This document shows, piece after piece, positions 11,151 to 21,321 of a stretch of 64,000 nt of DNA (positions within the stretch are counted from its first letter, which is position 1; each line of letters begins with the position of its first letter). Source of the DNA: Atopsyche davidsoni (Eukaryota > Arthropoda > Insecta > Trichoptera > Hydrobiosidae). The DNA lies in assembly GCA_022113835.1 (NCBI GenBank), contig JAILWY010000018.1:17383501-17447500 (forward strand). Direction: 5' to 3'. The notes under the pieces were generated by a model. That model was not told the DNA's origin, did not search any database, and saw only the letters and a list, made by a program, of their open reading frames with translations. Both the position numbers and the translations under genes were made by a program.

Positions 11151-13227
11151 ACCCGACTCCACAATTCGCCACTGATTTATTGCGGGTATCCATATTTTTT
11201 TTAACAATAATTTTTTTAAAACCACCTGCCTTTCGTCTCCTTGGAGCATTTTCAAATAGAAAAAAATTCTTGTAATTAAAAAAAGTATATTTTGAAATGG
11301 ATGAATACTACAAAATAAATTGATTTGAACATTAACGCTCAAGTTTTGAAAGACGTTTTTAAGTAAGCAATGACTTTCATGATCTCGACTGCGTCACACA
11401 CGTTGCATAAAACAATATCTCGCTAATTAACTATACATCATTAATTTGAAAAAAACCAAATTTTCTTGTCTTTCAAAGCTTTGGACATATTGAAATAACA
11501 CATTGAAAGAAGCAATACGCGAAAGCGAGTTGAATTAAACTCGCCTCGAAAAGAGTACTTGGTCCAAAATGCAATTTATCAAGGAACTATATGTTGCAAA
11601 TGCACCTGGCCGGGAGCCTCCTGAGCTCCCACCGGCACCGCGCCAATATCCACCAGCCGGGCGCGCGCCTCGATTATCCGATCCGAGACTAAATTCTTGC
11701 CCTGTGTTTTATGCAGCAATTTTCCTTGCCATATAGAAATACTTTACGTCCAATAGCATATTTGGATTTTTCTCTAATGCATAAAAAATGCCATTTTTAA
11801 GCTTAGTCTTGTTCATTTAATTTTTTTTAAAATATGAATCAATTTTAGATGTTCAGATATTTGCGATTTGAATGAGCATCCACACTCAGTACCAAATACA
11901 TTCACCAGGTGTTTCTTCATCACGTCTCAGTAAAAATGCGACGGACGCTGAATTCGCCGAATTCTTCAGCATTTATTTAGGCGACATCTCTCTGAATATC
12001 CAAATTGTAGTGTAAATATCTTGAATAGCTTTAGAAATACGAGAAGTAAAATGAAATATATTCGGGATATTGTGACAGCATTCACGTGGAAGCGCGAAAC
12101 CTGGCAGTATAACCCATTTTCTTCGTTGAAATATAACCAAATATTATATGTTCAATTGAGGCAAGTTATTCATGTTGATCTTAATAAAGTTACTCGACTA
12201 GTGAAGTTTTATAGTTACAATGTAACCATAAACTATATGATACCAATAACATATAATTTAATTATTAAGCAGCATGACAGAAATACTTACATTTAAAGCT
12301 TTAAAATGTGTTATTTTTCAGCAAATTAAAATACAAATTCGTTGCGCATCTACTTTTTTTTTTAGATACTCAATCCGATTATTTTTCTGAAATTCCTTTT
12401 TCTTCGTATTCTTACCTCAAGGAAACGCCAATATATAAAATGTCAGTGTCAGTTTTCAACAATGCACTTTTTATGAGTAATGATTTTTTATAAACATACT
12501 GTGTAGACAGAGAATGCTCAGTGTGTCACACAATTCTTTGTGGTTTTACTTATGAATTACCACAAAATAGTTGCTGCGTGAAGTACTTCCCTTTTTACGC
12601 AGTCCACGAGCGTTGGATTTTCGTTTAATTGCAAGTTTACTGTTAAATGAGACCGCATTTTCATTTTGATATCAGAAATACCCGTAGAAATATTTCACCT
12701 CCTCGAAGTGTCATTGTATCTAAATGTAGGTATTACCAATTAACCACATTTATAAAAAATATATATTTTTAACCATTAAATCGACCTTATTATTGTATTG
12801 TTTTAGATGCTTTGATACATTAAATATGTATACGTGCACGTATGCTTTCTTCTTTCGGTTGGCCCAGCAGGCAATAACAGAGATTATATTACATATAAGC
12901 TTTTGATATTTTATTCTAAAAATGTGTGTTTTTAAATTTGTCGCATCAGTTAAGGTTATTTAAAACTCGACACTAACATTCCAGTCATTGATGCTTACGA
13001 TAAATTATATAAATAATAAAGATTTCTTTGTTCTTTCACTATTAACATAAAACTCGTACAACAAGTCAAGTTAACGTATTCAAACAACCTCAAGAAAGTT
13101 TTCAACTAGTAAAAGCATAAATTTTTAATAATTTCTAGTAATTTTCAATACGGCGCGGGAGTGCTAAAATTTGGCATTCTGGGTATTTAAAGCGATTGCT
13201 AAATGTCGAAAAATAAACTGGAATATA
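11151..13227. other. AT-rich non-coding stretch
   Basis: No exon with both splice signals and a recognisable product was found. A 91-codon open frame at 12021-12296 has AT-driven composition and no recognisable motif. Confidence 0.45.
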
Positions 13228-13472
13228 AAGATGTCCCAAAATTAACGCAATATTTGAATTTCTCGCCATTTTTGCGGTAAAGTTTTGGGAACACTTAAAA
13301 AAAAAAAAAAACAATTTGACAGCTGACAGTTTAGGGTTAGTAAAAGTGGAGCGTTACACGATAGAACAATGTGTCTTCATTATTGAACAATATTTCAAAA
13401 GTAATGAAAGCTTGGCAGCCGCATTTCGAAATTTCATACAATATATGGTCTTGCGTTAATTTTGGTACACCC
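13228..13472 (+). mobile_element. Tc1/mariner-type MITE with relic transposase N terminus
   Basis: A 245-bp element flanked by TATA duplications (13224-13227 and 13473-13476). The terminal inverted repeats share the block 'ccaaaattaacgcaa' on the left and its complement 'ttgcgttaattttgg' (13451-13465) on the right. Internally, 13346-13456 translates as VERYTIEQ followed by CVFIIEQYFKSNESLAAAFR and then a stop just past the right terminal repeat start. That resembles the N-terminal helix-turn-helix segment (DUF4817 type) of insect IS630-Tc1-mariner-related transposons. The catalytic domain is absent, so this is a deletion derivative that can only be moved by an enzyme in trans. Termini and duplication are read directly; family assignment is from memory. 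Confidence 0.8.
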
Positions 13473-15111
13473 TATATAAATACAACCAATGTGTGTGTTG
13501 AAGATACTTGTTATGAAGCTTCTGGGGAGGGTTCGCGAGGACTGGGGTGTAACCCTGAGACTGGGGCTTCCGGGGCTCCCGGGCCCGATCACTCGGTTAC
13601 TCTGGCCAGCTACTGCTCTCCAAACCGTTATTATTCGTCAAACATCAATTGAAAATTAAAACGAAATTCAGTATTCAGCCCGAGTGACTTGTCGAGCGCC
13701 ATTCTGCTGTGTGGTGACCTAACTTAACTTAATTCCGAGAATTCATTGGAGGTAAGGAAAGCCACCAGCAACTAAACAGGGAAACTGTTGTACACCGCAC
13801 ATGTTTATTTTAGTGTGCGGATTTTATTTTAGTTTTAAAGTACGGATCAAAGTACAAACTTATCATTTATAAATAATTAACGTTGCCTGTGCGCTGTTTA
13901 TTAAAATTAATTTCTGCGTTTCGTGTATGTTTTTATTTTCTTCTTCTACATATTGTACCAAACATTTGAGTTTGTGACATGAATATTTTTTGAATAGAAA
14001 ATATACAAGTAGGTTAAATATATTGTTCTTGTCAAGAAGTAAATTTTATTACGCTGTTAGTCAATCCACAATTTATAAACACAATTTTTTTAAATTCGCG
14101 GTTGATGAGTGATAACTAATCTCCCCTTTTTGGGTGATAATTTGACTTGAAACACCGGTGTTGTAAATTTTGTTTATTCATTTTGTGTTACAATCAGTCG
14201 TATTCGTAGGATTGGTTTCTAATTTACTAAAACATTATTATTCTGAATACTTGTCTAATTAGCAATCAAAAAAATGCAGTAAGTGAAATGTAGTATTAGA
14301 AATGCATAATAAAAATAGTATTTTAAAACGATACTATCAAAATTCACCGTGTACATGTGTCTAAATAAAATTACCATAAATAACTGCTTGTTTCGACTTT
14401 TCAAAGTATATTCAATAAAAACACTGTTGTAGATTTTTTTGACAGATATCTTTGATGCAGATGAATGTCGTGATTGTAATTGAGGTTCTCGTTTTTTTAT
14501 TTTAAATATTACAGTAGATGTGACAAGTGTTCAGAATTTATGCCCGCCAACGGGGTCTGTTTGTCCTTTCATACACAAAGAACATTCTGAAATTCCATGG
14601 CAATTTCAGTAACTATATTTTCTATTACAAACGAGACCTGACATTTAATATGGGACCCGTGTTAAGAGTTTTGAGGTGGGTTTTGTAATTAAGCATGAAT
14701 TTATAAGTGGCAGTTCAAAGAAATTAGTGTTATGGTTGTTCCCTTTAAGTCGACGGAGGCATATTTAATGTGTTTATTATTGCAGGACAATTTCAAACCG
14801 TCACACGAGGACAGGGGTGGTGGCTTATAACGGTATAAGTAGAACCTAATATAAAACGGGATAAATATCAAAAAAATTGTTTACTTGATTAACTGTGCAA
14901 TGTTGAATGTTATTATGCAATTCTCAAATTAATCCACAAATACAGTGAAAAGTGATTAAAAATAATTTAAATTAGCACAGTCAATCAAGTGTTTAAATCC
15001 TAATGTAAAATGATCGCCCTCGGGTACAACGTCGGATTGCGGATAGACAAGCGTAATATTTGGGTTCGTGCAACACCCGGAACGCTCCGGCCCGCCCCCG
15101 AGGACTTGTGA
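13473..15111. other. AT-rich non-coding stretch
   Basis: No recognisable gene, RNA or repeat family was found. The only GC-rich part is 13520-13620, just downstream of the MITE. Confidence 0.4.
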
Positions 15112-15120
15112 GTGATGGAC

Positions 15121-15166
15121 GGGTGGGGGCGGGGGCGGGGCGGGGGTGGGGGTGGGGGCGGGGGCG
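15121..15166 (+). repeat. G-rich low-complexity tract
   Basis: Repeated runs of four or five G separated by C or T, with at least seven G-runs in 46 bp. This meets the simple pattern for a G-quadruplex on the plus strand. It sits in a short GC-rich pocket (15070-15250). Confidence 0.85.
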
Positions 15167-15865
15167 GCTACCGGGGCCTGCCGGTCACTGAGGCTTTAAT
15201 TATCGCGCCCCACCGGGCCGGGGGCGCCGCGAACTTTAGCGCCCCTACCGTTTTCCATTCATCTAAAAAATTAAAAGCCTCGTTAGGCTTCGCTTGTCAT
15301 GAAACCAGTTTTTCTTTTTTGATAACTGACTGTTTCTAACCTCAATCATTTATAATATCTTCACTTCTATGGACATTTCCTTGTGGAAAATTCTCACCGT
15401 GTTTTATTGATGGTCCGTTTTTTTTAAATCTTTTCTTTGCGTCAAAATTTAATATCATAAAATGCAATGTAATAGGGTTTTTCTCGCACGCGTTATGGGC
15501 ATTGCCTGTTCGTGATCGACGGGCCTCGTTGTCATGCATGGACCGCCTGGCTATTTTAGAATTCCATCACCCGCCGCGTATTTATGGTCGCATACCTACT
15601 CGACAGCTGTAATGTGCCGTTCGCATAATCGTTAAAATATTTACAAATGGAAGGAATGCTACTCGCGAGTTCTTCGGGGACGTTTGCATAATCTCTGAGA
15701 TATTTACAAAATGAAAGAGTTTTGCTCGTGAGGTTCGCCAGGATCTCGGCCGACTGGAGACCGGCGCGGACCTGATTGTTTCTCCTCGGCGTAATATTGT
15801 CACGACGGGCGATACGCCCGCGGCGGCAGAAGAAAATCCAGGGCCGAAGCCTCAACGACGCAACA

Positions 15866-16245
15866 CAACCTAGTCTAGTGTATTTGACTTTATTGGCGAA
15901 ACAGGAAGATTTTCCTTCAGCGCCTTCAAAATGACTGAGTGACTTGTGTCACCGTGGGGTTGTGTTTGGGGTTGGGTGGGTGGGGGAAGGGGGGGTTGTG
16001 GGGGGGGGTGGCTTCTTCGAGATTGATCTCGAAGAAGGTGTTGATTGAGGGGTTTGGAACTAAGTGGATAGAGATTTGGAAGGAGTGTGCTAGGTCGATG
16101 ATGACCTCTTGGATCGTTTTGGTGTTGGTGTTGGTTGGATCGTTTTGGTGGTTGGAGGATTTTATTTTGGAGAGGCTTGTGTTTCTCAGATGGGATGTAT
16201 CCCCAGATGGGGCAGGCGTAAGTGAGGATAGGCAACACAACCTTA
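15866..16245 (-). mobile_element. Decayed non-LTR retrotransposon fragment (Jockey-like ORF2, 3' part)
   Basis: The minus strand from 16238 reads LPILTYACPIWGYIPS and then a segment with LQNKILQ. This is the thumb-region signature of Jockey-clade reverse transcriptases, where an I(L)TYAxPxWG motif is followed by a run like LQxxQNKxL. The frame stays open to 15870, but its second half is proline-rich low-complexity sequence corresponding to a G-rich tract at 15955-16010, so it has diverged. No catalytic box or endonuclease domain is present. The 5' side ends abruptly at about 16245, close to a possible TIR of another element. Confidence 0.6.
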
Positions 16246-18175
16246 CGTTACAATTACAGTCAACCCTCCTATAACGCCATCAATTCAAAAAAATGAAAGG
16301 GAAAATAAAAAACTCTTAGTAGATTGATCATTCAAAATAAATAAGCTTGCAAGGTTATTTAAAATAAAACACTTTGTATAAAATGGATAGTTTATAATGT
16401 CACAACAGTATGTTGTACGTGTGAGCCCGCTCGTTAGGATTAATTCGTCAGGACGAGGATTGAACCTTTGGTCTTTTATCCCCAAGAGTGTTGAAAAAGC
16501 TTTATTTCTTCTCTCAGGAGAAAGTGATCTTGTAAATGTTAGATGTATATTTTATAAAACATAATCTCAGGATTATAATAAAATAAAAGTACTAGGTTTT
16601 AGGTTAAACTCACAGTTTTGAAGATGCCGTGTTCGGCGAGAGAGCTCTCGCTACAAGTGAAATAAACGTAGTCTCCAAAACCACTTGGTTTTATTTTATT
16701 ATAATAAAATGGAGTATTACAAAATAAATACCAGTTCCATTAAATAATCTCAGGAATATAGTATGTTGAACCTATGTACATAAGAGGTTTGCTTGTTCAT
16801 TTCAAATTCCACAAAACGTTGCTTACATCGTATGTAGTTGGCCGTGTCTTGTCTTCATCCGTCTGAATATTTCCGATGACCGACCAGTCGGGGAGTCTGA
16901 GAGGCGAAGGATAGACTGGCTAAAGAAAATAATAATACGTATCTCTGCACTCGGCCAAGAGGCGCATTGTGGCCCGGCCGAGACTCGCAAGTCATCCCCG
17001 GCTCGGAGGCTGGGAGGCTCTCCGGCTCATGGGGGCTGTCGGCAGCGCGGCTCGTCCTGCGAGATTAGATAGCGGCGCGGCCGTATCGCCGCCTCCTATC
17101 TCCCCTGCCGGCCTAGCCTCGCTGGATGCTGGTCCGCTTCGTCTGGGTGTCCGTTGACTCGACCGGCTTTTCGAGAGCGAGGAAAAGTTTAGTCATGAAG
17201 GATCCTTCTTTGTTATTTTGATGGCTCGAACCAAAGTTACTGCTCGACTACTCGTCAAAAGTCGGTATCGCAGCGTTATATGTACATTGACATTATACAC
17301 CTGGAGTAGTCGTGTAGTAGGGTAAATAGTGCGTTAAGATTAGAGTGAGAGTCGTATACTCATTTTAGACGCTTAACAGGGGCTGACGGTTAAAGAATAA
17401 TATTCTATTAAATTTTTTATCACAAATGTTTATTACAAAACACTGCTGAAAGAAGTTCGCTCTATTGATGTGGCGATGTCCGAAAAATTGGTGACTTTTT
17501 CGTTTCACAGATCATATTTGAATGTCTGAAAGTCTTCTGTTATCTCTAAAATGTAAGATCGTACATTTAAAATTTTCAGGTTTGACAGATAATTAGCGGT
17601 GAATGGGTACTCTATCAAATGAGAAGTTACACTAGCTTGTTAGATTGATATAATATCAACCGTTAGTATAGGAGGGTTGGAAGACTGGTGGAATGAAGCG
17701 AGGGTGAAACGGACACTGACGTGATAAAAGACTGCCGTGGCATGGTGGAATTGAATCAGAGGGTTGCGTATTTTCTCGGAGAAGACGCTGAATGTAAAGA
17801 TAAATTAGATAGCACATCAGATATGCAGATTTTGATACGAAATTTTGAAGTGGGATATCATCATCACGCACTGACCCATTCTGAAAAATCTGTAACAACC
17901 ACTCAAAGTTGTCTTTGGGCAGCCAATATGAGTGTACATCGAATTTACTCGTTTAATTTTATCGAATCGTTATTTGCTGGATATTAGCTGCTGTCCACAC
18001 GCGATGCAACACAACCGACAGCCGAACGGAGATTGGCCAGTGTTTCTGGTGTAATTTTTTGTAGTTTTGCCTAAAAAGAAGCAACTCAAAAGAGAGTGCT
18101 ATTTATTGGGTAGCCGTTCGGTCGTCGGTTGCGCTGCAGCGCGCGTGGGCGGCTATTGGCGCGGTGACGGTGTGT
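16246..18175. other. Non-coding with possible decayed DNA transposon
   Basis: At 16256, 'acagtcaaccctcctata' resembles a pogo/Tigger-type terminus. A partly matching inverted sequence, 'tataggagggttgg', occurs at 17668-17681. Between them is AT-rich sequence plus a GC-rich pocket (16960-17170). A plus-strand open frame (17721-17987, 88 codons) lies just outside and is not recognised. The pairing is weak because the right end contains insertions and lacks a clear TA duplication. Confidence 0.3.
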
Positions 18176-18232
18176 GAGTGTGTGAGTGGGTGTGTGGGTG
18201 TGTGGGTGTGTGGGTGTGTGGGTGTGTGGGTG
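18172..18232 (+). repeat. TG-rich 8-bp minisatellite
   Basis: Tandem 'gtgtgtgg' units occupy 18184-18231, preceded by diverged (TG)n-like units. Open frames on both strands across it are a by-product of the repeat. Confidence 0.9.
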
Positions 18233-18562
18233 CAGAGCCCCCGGCCGGGCCTGGGCGGTGCACAAACCAGTTTCGCCCATCGCGCGGGCCTCGCGAACCT
18301 GCGCCGGCACTGCATCGCCCGCCGGGGTCAATGTCACCGGCCCCGCGCCCCGCGCCCCGCGCCCGCCGCCGCAGCGGGACCCGGAATGCTCTTCTCTCTC
18401 TTCAAGACGTGAATTTTAATTTGCCAAACGTTCAGAAACGAGAATGACCGTCTTTTTATTTTTATCTTTCTCGGTAATCTCCGCCGGCGAGGTGGTGTGT
18501 CCCCCCCGTGTGTGGAGGTAACTCTAAACTCTTCGCGGACCACCGGCCGGTTTCTGTCGTTA

Positions 18563-18865
18563 CAGTAAAACCTCGATATGACGGACCGATTGCAGGGAGG
18601 GGATGTCCGTTATATAAAAATAGGTTAAAAATTAATAAAAAAAACTTTATTTTGAAAATACACTGTATGTATTTTCTAAAAAGGAATCAAGCTTTGTTTG
18701 CACTTTTGAAGTTTGCTGGTTTTTTATAATCAACTCTCGAAAATTACAATTTTTTTTTAATTTTTACATTTAAAACGTTTTTGATTATTTTACATTTGAC
18801 CGGATTTTTTGGACGTTATATTCAAAGTCCGTTAAATAGACGTCCGTTATATCGAGGTTTTACTG
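18563..18865. mobile_element. pogo/Tigger-like MITE with TA target duplication
   Basis: A 303-bp element beginning 'cagtaaaacctcgatat' and ending with the near-complementary 'atatcgaggttttactg', flanked by TA at 18561-18562 and 18866-18867. The terminal repeats extend about 24 bp with one mismatch (gat-a-tg-acgga versus tccgt-t-atat). A subterminal pair, 'gtccgttatat' at 18606 and 'acgttatattcaaagtccg' near 18812, repeats the motif internally. There is no coding capacity. CAG...CTG ends plus a TA duplication fit the pogo branch of Tc1/mariner. Confidence 0.85.
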
Positions 18866-18867
18866 TA

Positions 18868-19827
18868 TTTTAATTTTATAAATGTTGCGTAGAACAATGC
18901 CGCGAAAATGGTTGCAGATGACTGTATTTGTCTACCGTTACACAAAAAATCTTAAAAGCACAACATTTTTATTTATTTATATAACTATTTAAGTATACTA
19001 AATATACGTGTTTTCCGTAATTTTATAATTTAATTTGGCATAATAGAAGGTTTTGTTAGTTCATCCAATGTTATATCGTAATACAAAACATTTGTTCACT
19101 TTCCATAAAAAAATGTTCAGCAAAATATCACTGGTATTTTACCAAAAAGCGCAATGTCTCAAAAGTACTGGCATCATCCGAAAATTAATCCAGAAGTAAT
19201 ACCTAGTCTCTGCCATTTGGATAAAACCATAGCCCTAATTGTGTAGTCATAAACATAATGCACAATGGGAAACAAAAGCCACCTCGTCAAATAAAGAGTT
19301 AGAATTGCACACCTAATCAGATTTAAAATAAGTTTAGGATATCTATAAATATAATTATTTGTTAATCAATAAAAAAAGCAGATGTTAATGTAGTCGATTC
19401 TGAATTTTTTAAAATGTTTTAAATATATAGAACCTGAGGTGTCTGGGTTTATTAGGGGATTTCTCAAATCCTCAGTGGGCCAGTTCTGGCCTGAATGCTG
19501 CTCTAGAAATTCTTTACATTTTTTAAATGCTGATGTAATATTATTGAAATAGTCACCTTGACATATTTTATTATAAATATATACTTAGAATAATTTTTTA
19601 AACATATAAATTCAAATTTAACAATGCCTCATATGAATGGTAGAAATAAAAATTTATAAAAGCAGCAATATATTTTGATTTATTAATATTATTTAATATT
19701 CATACAAATTCAGCATATTCAATCAATTTGTTTTTGTTAGTGTCATGTTAATATTTATACAATTTATTCTGAACAATTTAATTTGCATGTAATAATGATA
19801 ATTGATCTATTTATTTTTATTTTATAG
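18868..19827 (+). other. Intron upstream of the first traced DOCK exon
   Basis: AT-rich sequence with no recognisable exon. It ends in the acceptor 'tttattttatag' at 19827. Upstream exons coding for the SH3 domain and helical N terminus must exist, but none was found here. Confidence 0.5.
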
Positions 19828-21321
19828 AAAACTAGGCCTAGAGCTAGTGCCCCGGGAAGGCTCCAGAGCTGTGCAGCCAGGAGAGCTCGGAGCCGTCAAA
19901 CTGTACCAAGTGCATCTCTCCAGCGCAGACTCAGTATCCGTATGTTCACTGCCTTCGGTATTTTAATTTCTATTTACTAATAAAAATTTCATATTCTTAA
20001 ACAAGGAGTGAGTTATTTTCTGAAATAAGATTTTGTAGTTTCAATTTTCAAAAATTCTAACCATTAATCGCTACATATAAGTTAATTGCCTTATGTGGTT
20101 TTCTATTTATCTCATTCATTTTAACAAATTAGTGTCAGTGAATGATGATTCAGAATGACCAAGTACAGTAAATAAAGAACATCAAAAAATAATTCATTCC
20201 TTAAAGCATTTTTACCGTTAAATGTATAAAGTTAACGCATATGTTTAAAAAATATTTTTTGAATAAAAGATTTGTAGACTTAATTTCAATTTCACGCTAT
20301 ACTGCTTACTTATTTGTATCTTTGCATACGAGACAGTTATATCAAAGAGTTGAATATTTTAGACTGGCACCCTCCGACGAACCGGCAGCCTGGGAGGCAA
20401 TGCAGCAGCACCGAGTATATCCCCGCTGCTTCCTGCGCACTTGTGGGTGTGTGCCCGCGAGTGCCCCATGAGTGGGCCCGGTCAGGCTCTGCTAAGTCTG
20501 TACGATGCTCGTAAGCAGGCTTTTGTTTCTGAACGCTTCCTCGTTCGCCTTGATGCTGACGGTTTCAACAACTATCTCGACCGCCACACAAACTGTGCTA
20601 TCTTCACGGTCAGTACTAATTTTTTTACCCATGTGTTTTAAAGCTATAATAGTTACTATTATATGAAAAAATCTATCAATATTTGAAATACTAGCAATGT
20701 TTATTTTCATATAATTTTATTATAACTACATACTAAATAAATATGTAATGTGAGAAAGAAGAGTTTTTTCTAAAATTAAGAGAAACGTTAACATTTTAGG
20801 ACTTGGGTAGTGCAGACTTGGCTCGGGAGTTGTATCTGGTTGCTCAGATAGTGCGTGTGGGCCGCATCTTGTCAGCCGAGGCGGCTCGACGCAGCGCTCC
20901 TGGGAATGTAGTGTCCGATGGTTACCGCCGACCACTCGGTTGCGGCGTCCTTCCTCTTGCTGACCTGTTGTCATCTGCTAATCACCAAGATGAAAGAGAG
21001 TTTACTTTCAAGGTTTAGTTTGAATTGATACTTTTTCACATCAATAACTAAAATAAATATAATTGCTTCAAAAATGCCTTGAGTGTAACAGATCCCTGAG
21101 CTCTTTTCCTATTAAGACTCTAGTTTCTAAATTTACAATGGGCCTTACTTTTAGTCAGATTTCTCTAAGCTCTTAATCTCTTTATTTGTACCTTATAAAA
21201 CAAACTGACATTATTTTTCAGATATATCAATGTGAGGAAAAGGACTTTCACCAGTTGCATGAATTAATTATTAAGAAGCAGAGCAATAAATACAGTCCAT
21301 TATCCGGTCATCCAAATTACG
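19828..21321 (+). other. spg: spg exons 1-4 as traced: region between N-terminal helices and DHR-1
   Basis: Exons are 19828-19939, 20363-20608, 20800-21012 and 21222-21321 (lengths 112, 246, 213 and 100 nt). The first starts inside a codon and reads LGLELVPREG, which aligns with the 'LDLVPRKDF' segment of vertebrate DOCK3/4 and is followed by VKLYQVHLSS. Exon 2 carries ALLSLYDARKQAFVSERFLV. Exon 3 carries DLGSADLARELYLVAQIVRV and the RRPLGCGVLPLADLL motif. Exon 4 (IYQCEEKDFHQLHELIIKKQ) leads into DHR-1. The first intron drawn here is 423 nt; the others are 100-209 nt. Confidence 0.9.

Noticed and set aside
17721..17987. 88-codon plus-strand open frame near a possible transposon end
   Set aside because: Looks protein-like in composition, but I could not match it to any transposase or host family, and there are no exon signals.
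18086..18447. Open frames over the TG-rich repeat
   Set aside because: Low-complexity peptides from an 8-bp repeat plus a GC-rich pocket.
3181..19827. SH3-domain exons of the DOCK gene
   Set aside because: Looked for the conserved N-terminal SH3 segments on the plus strand; nothing convincing was found.
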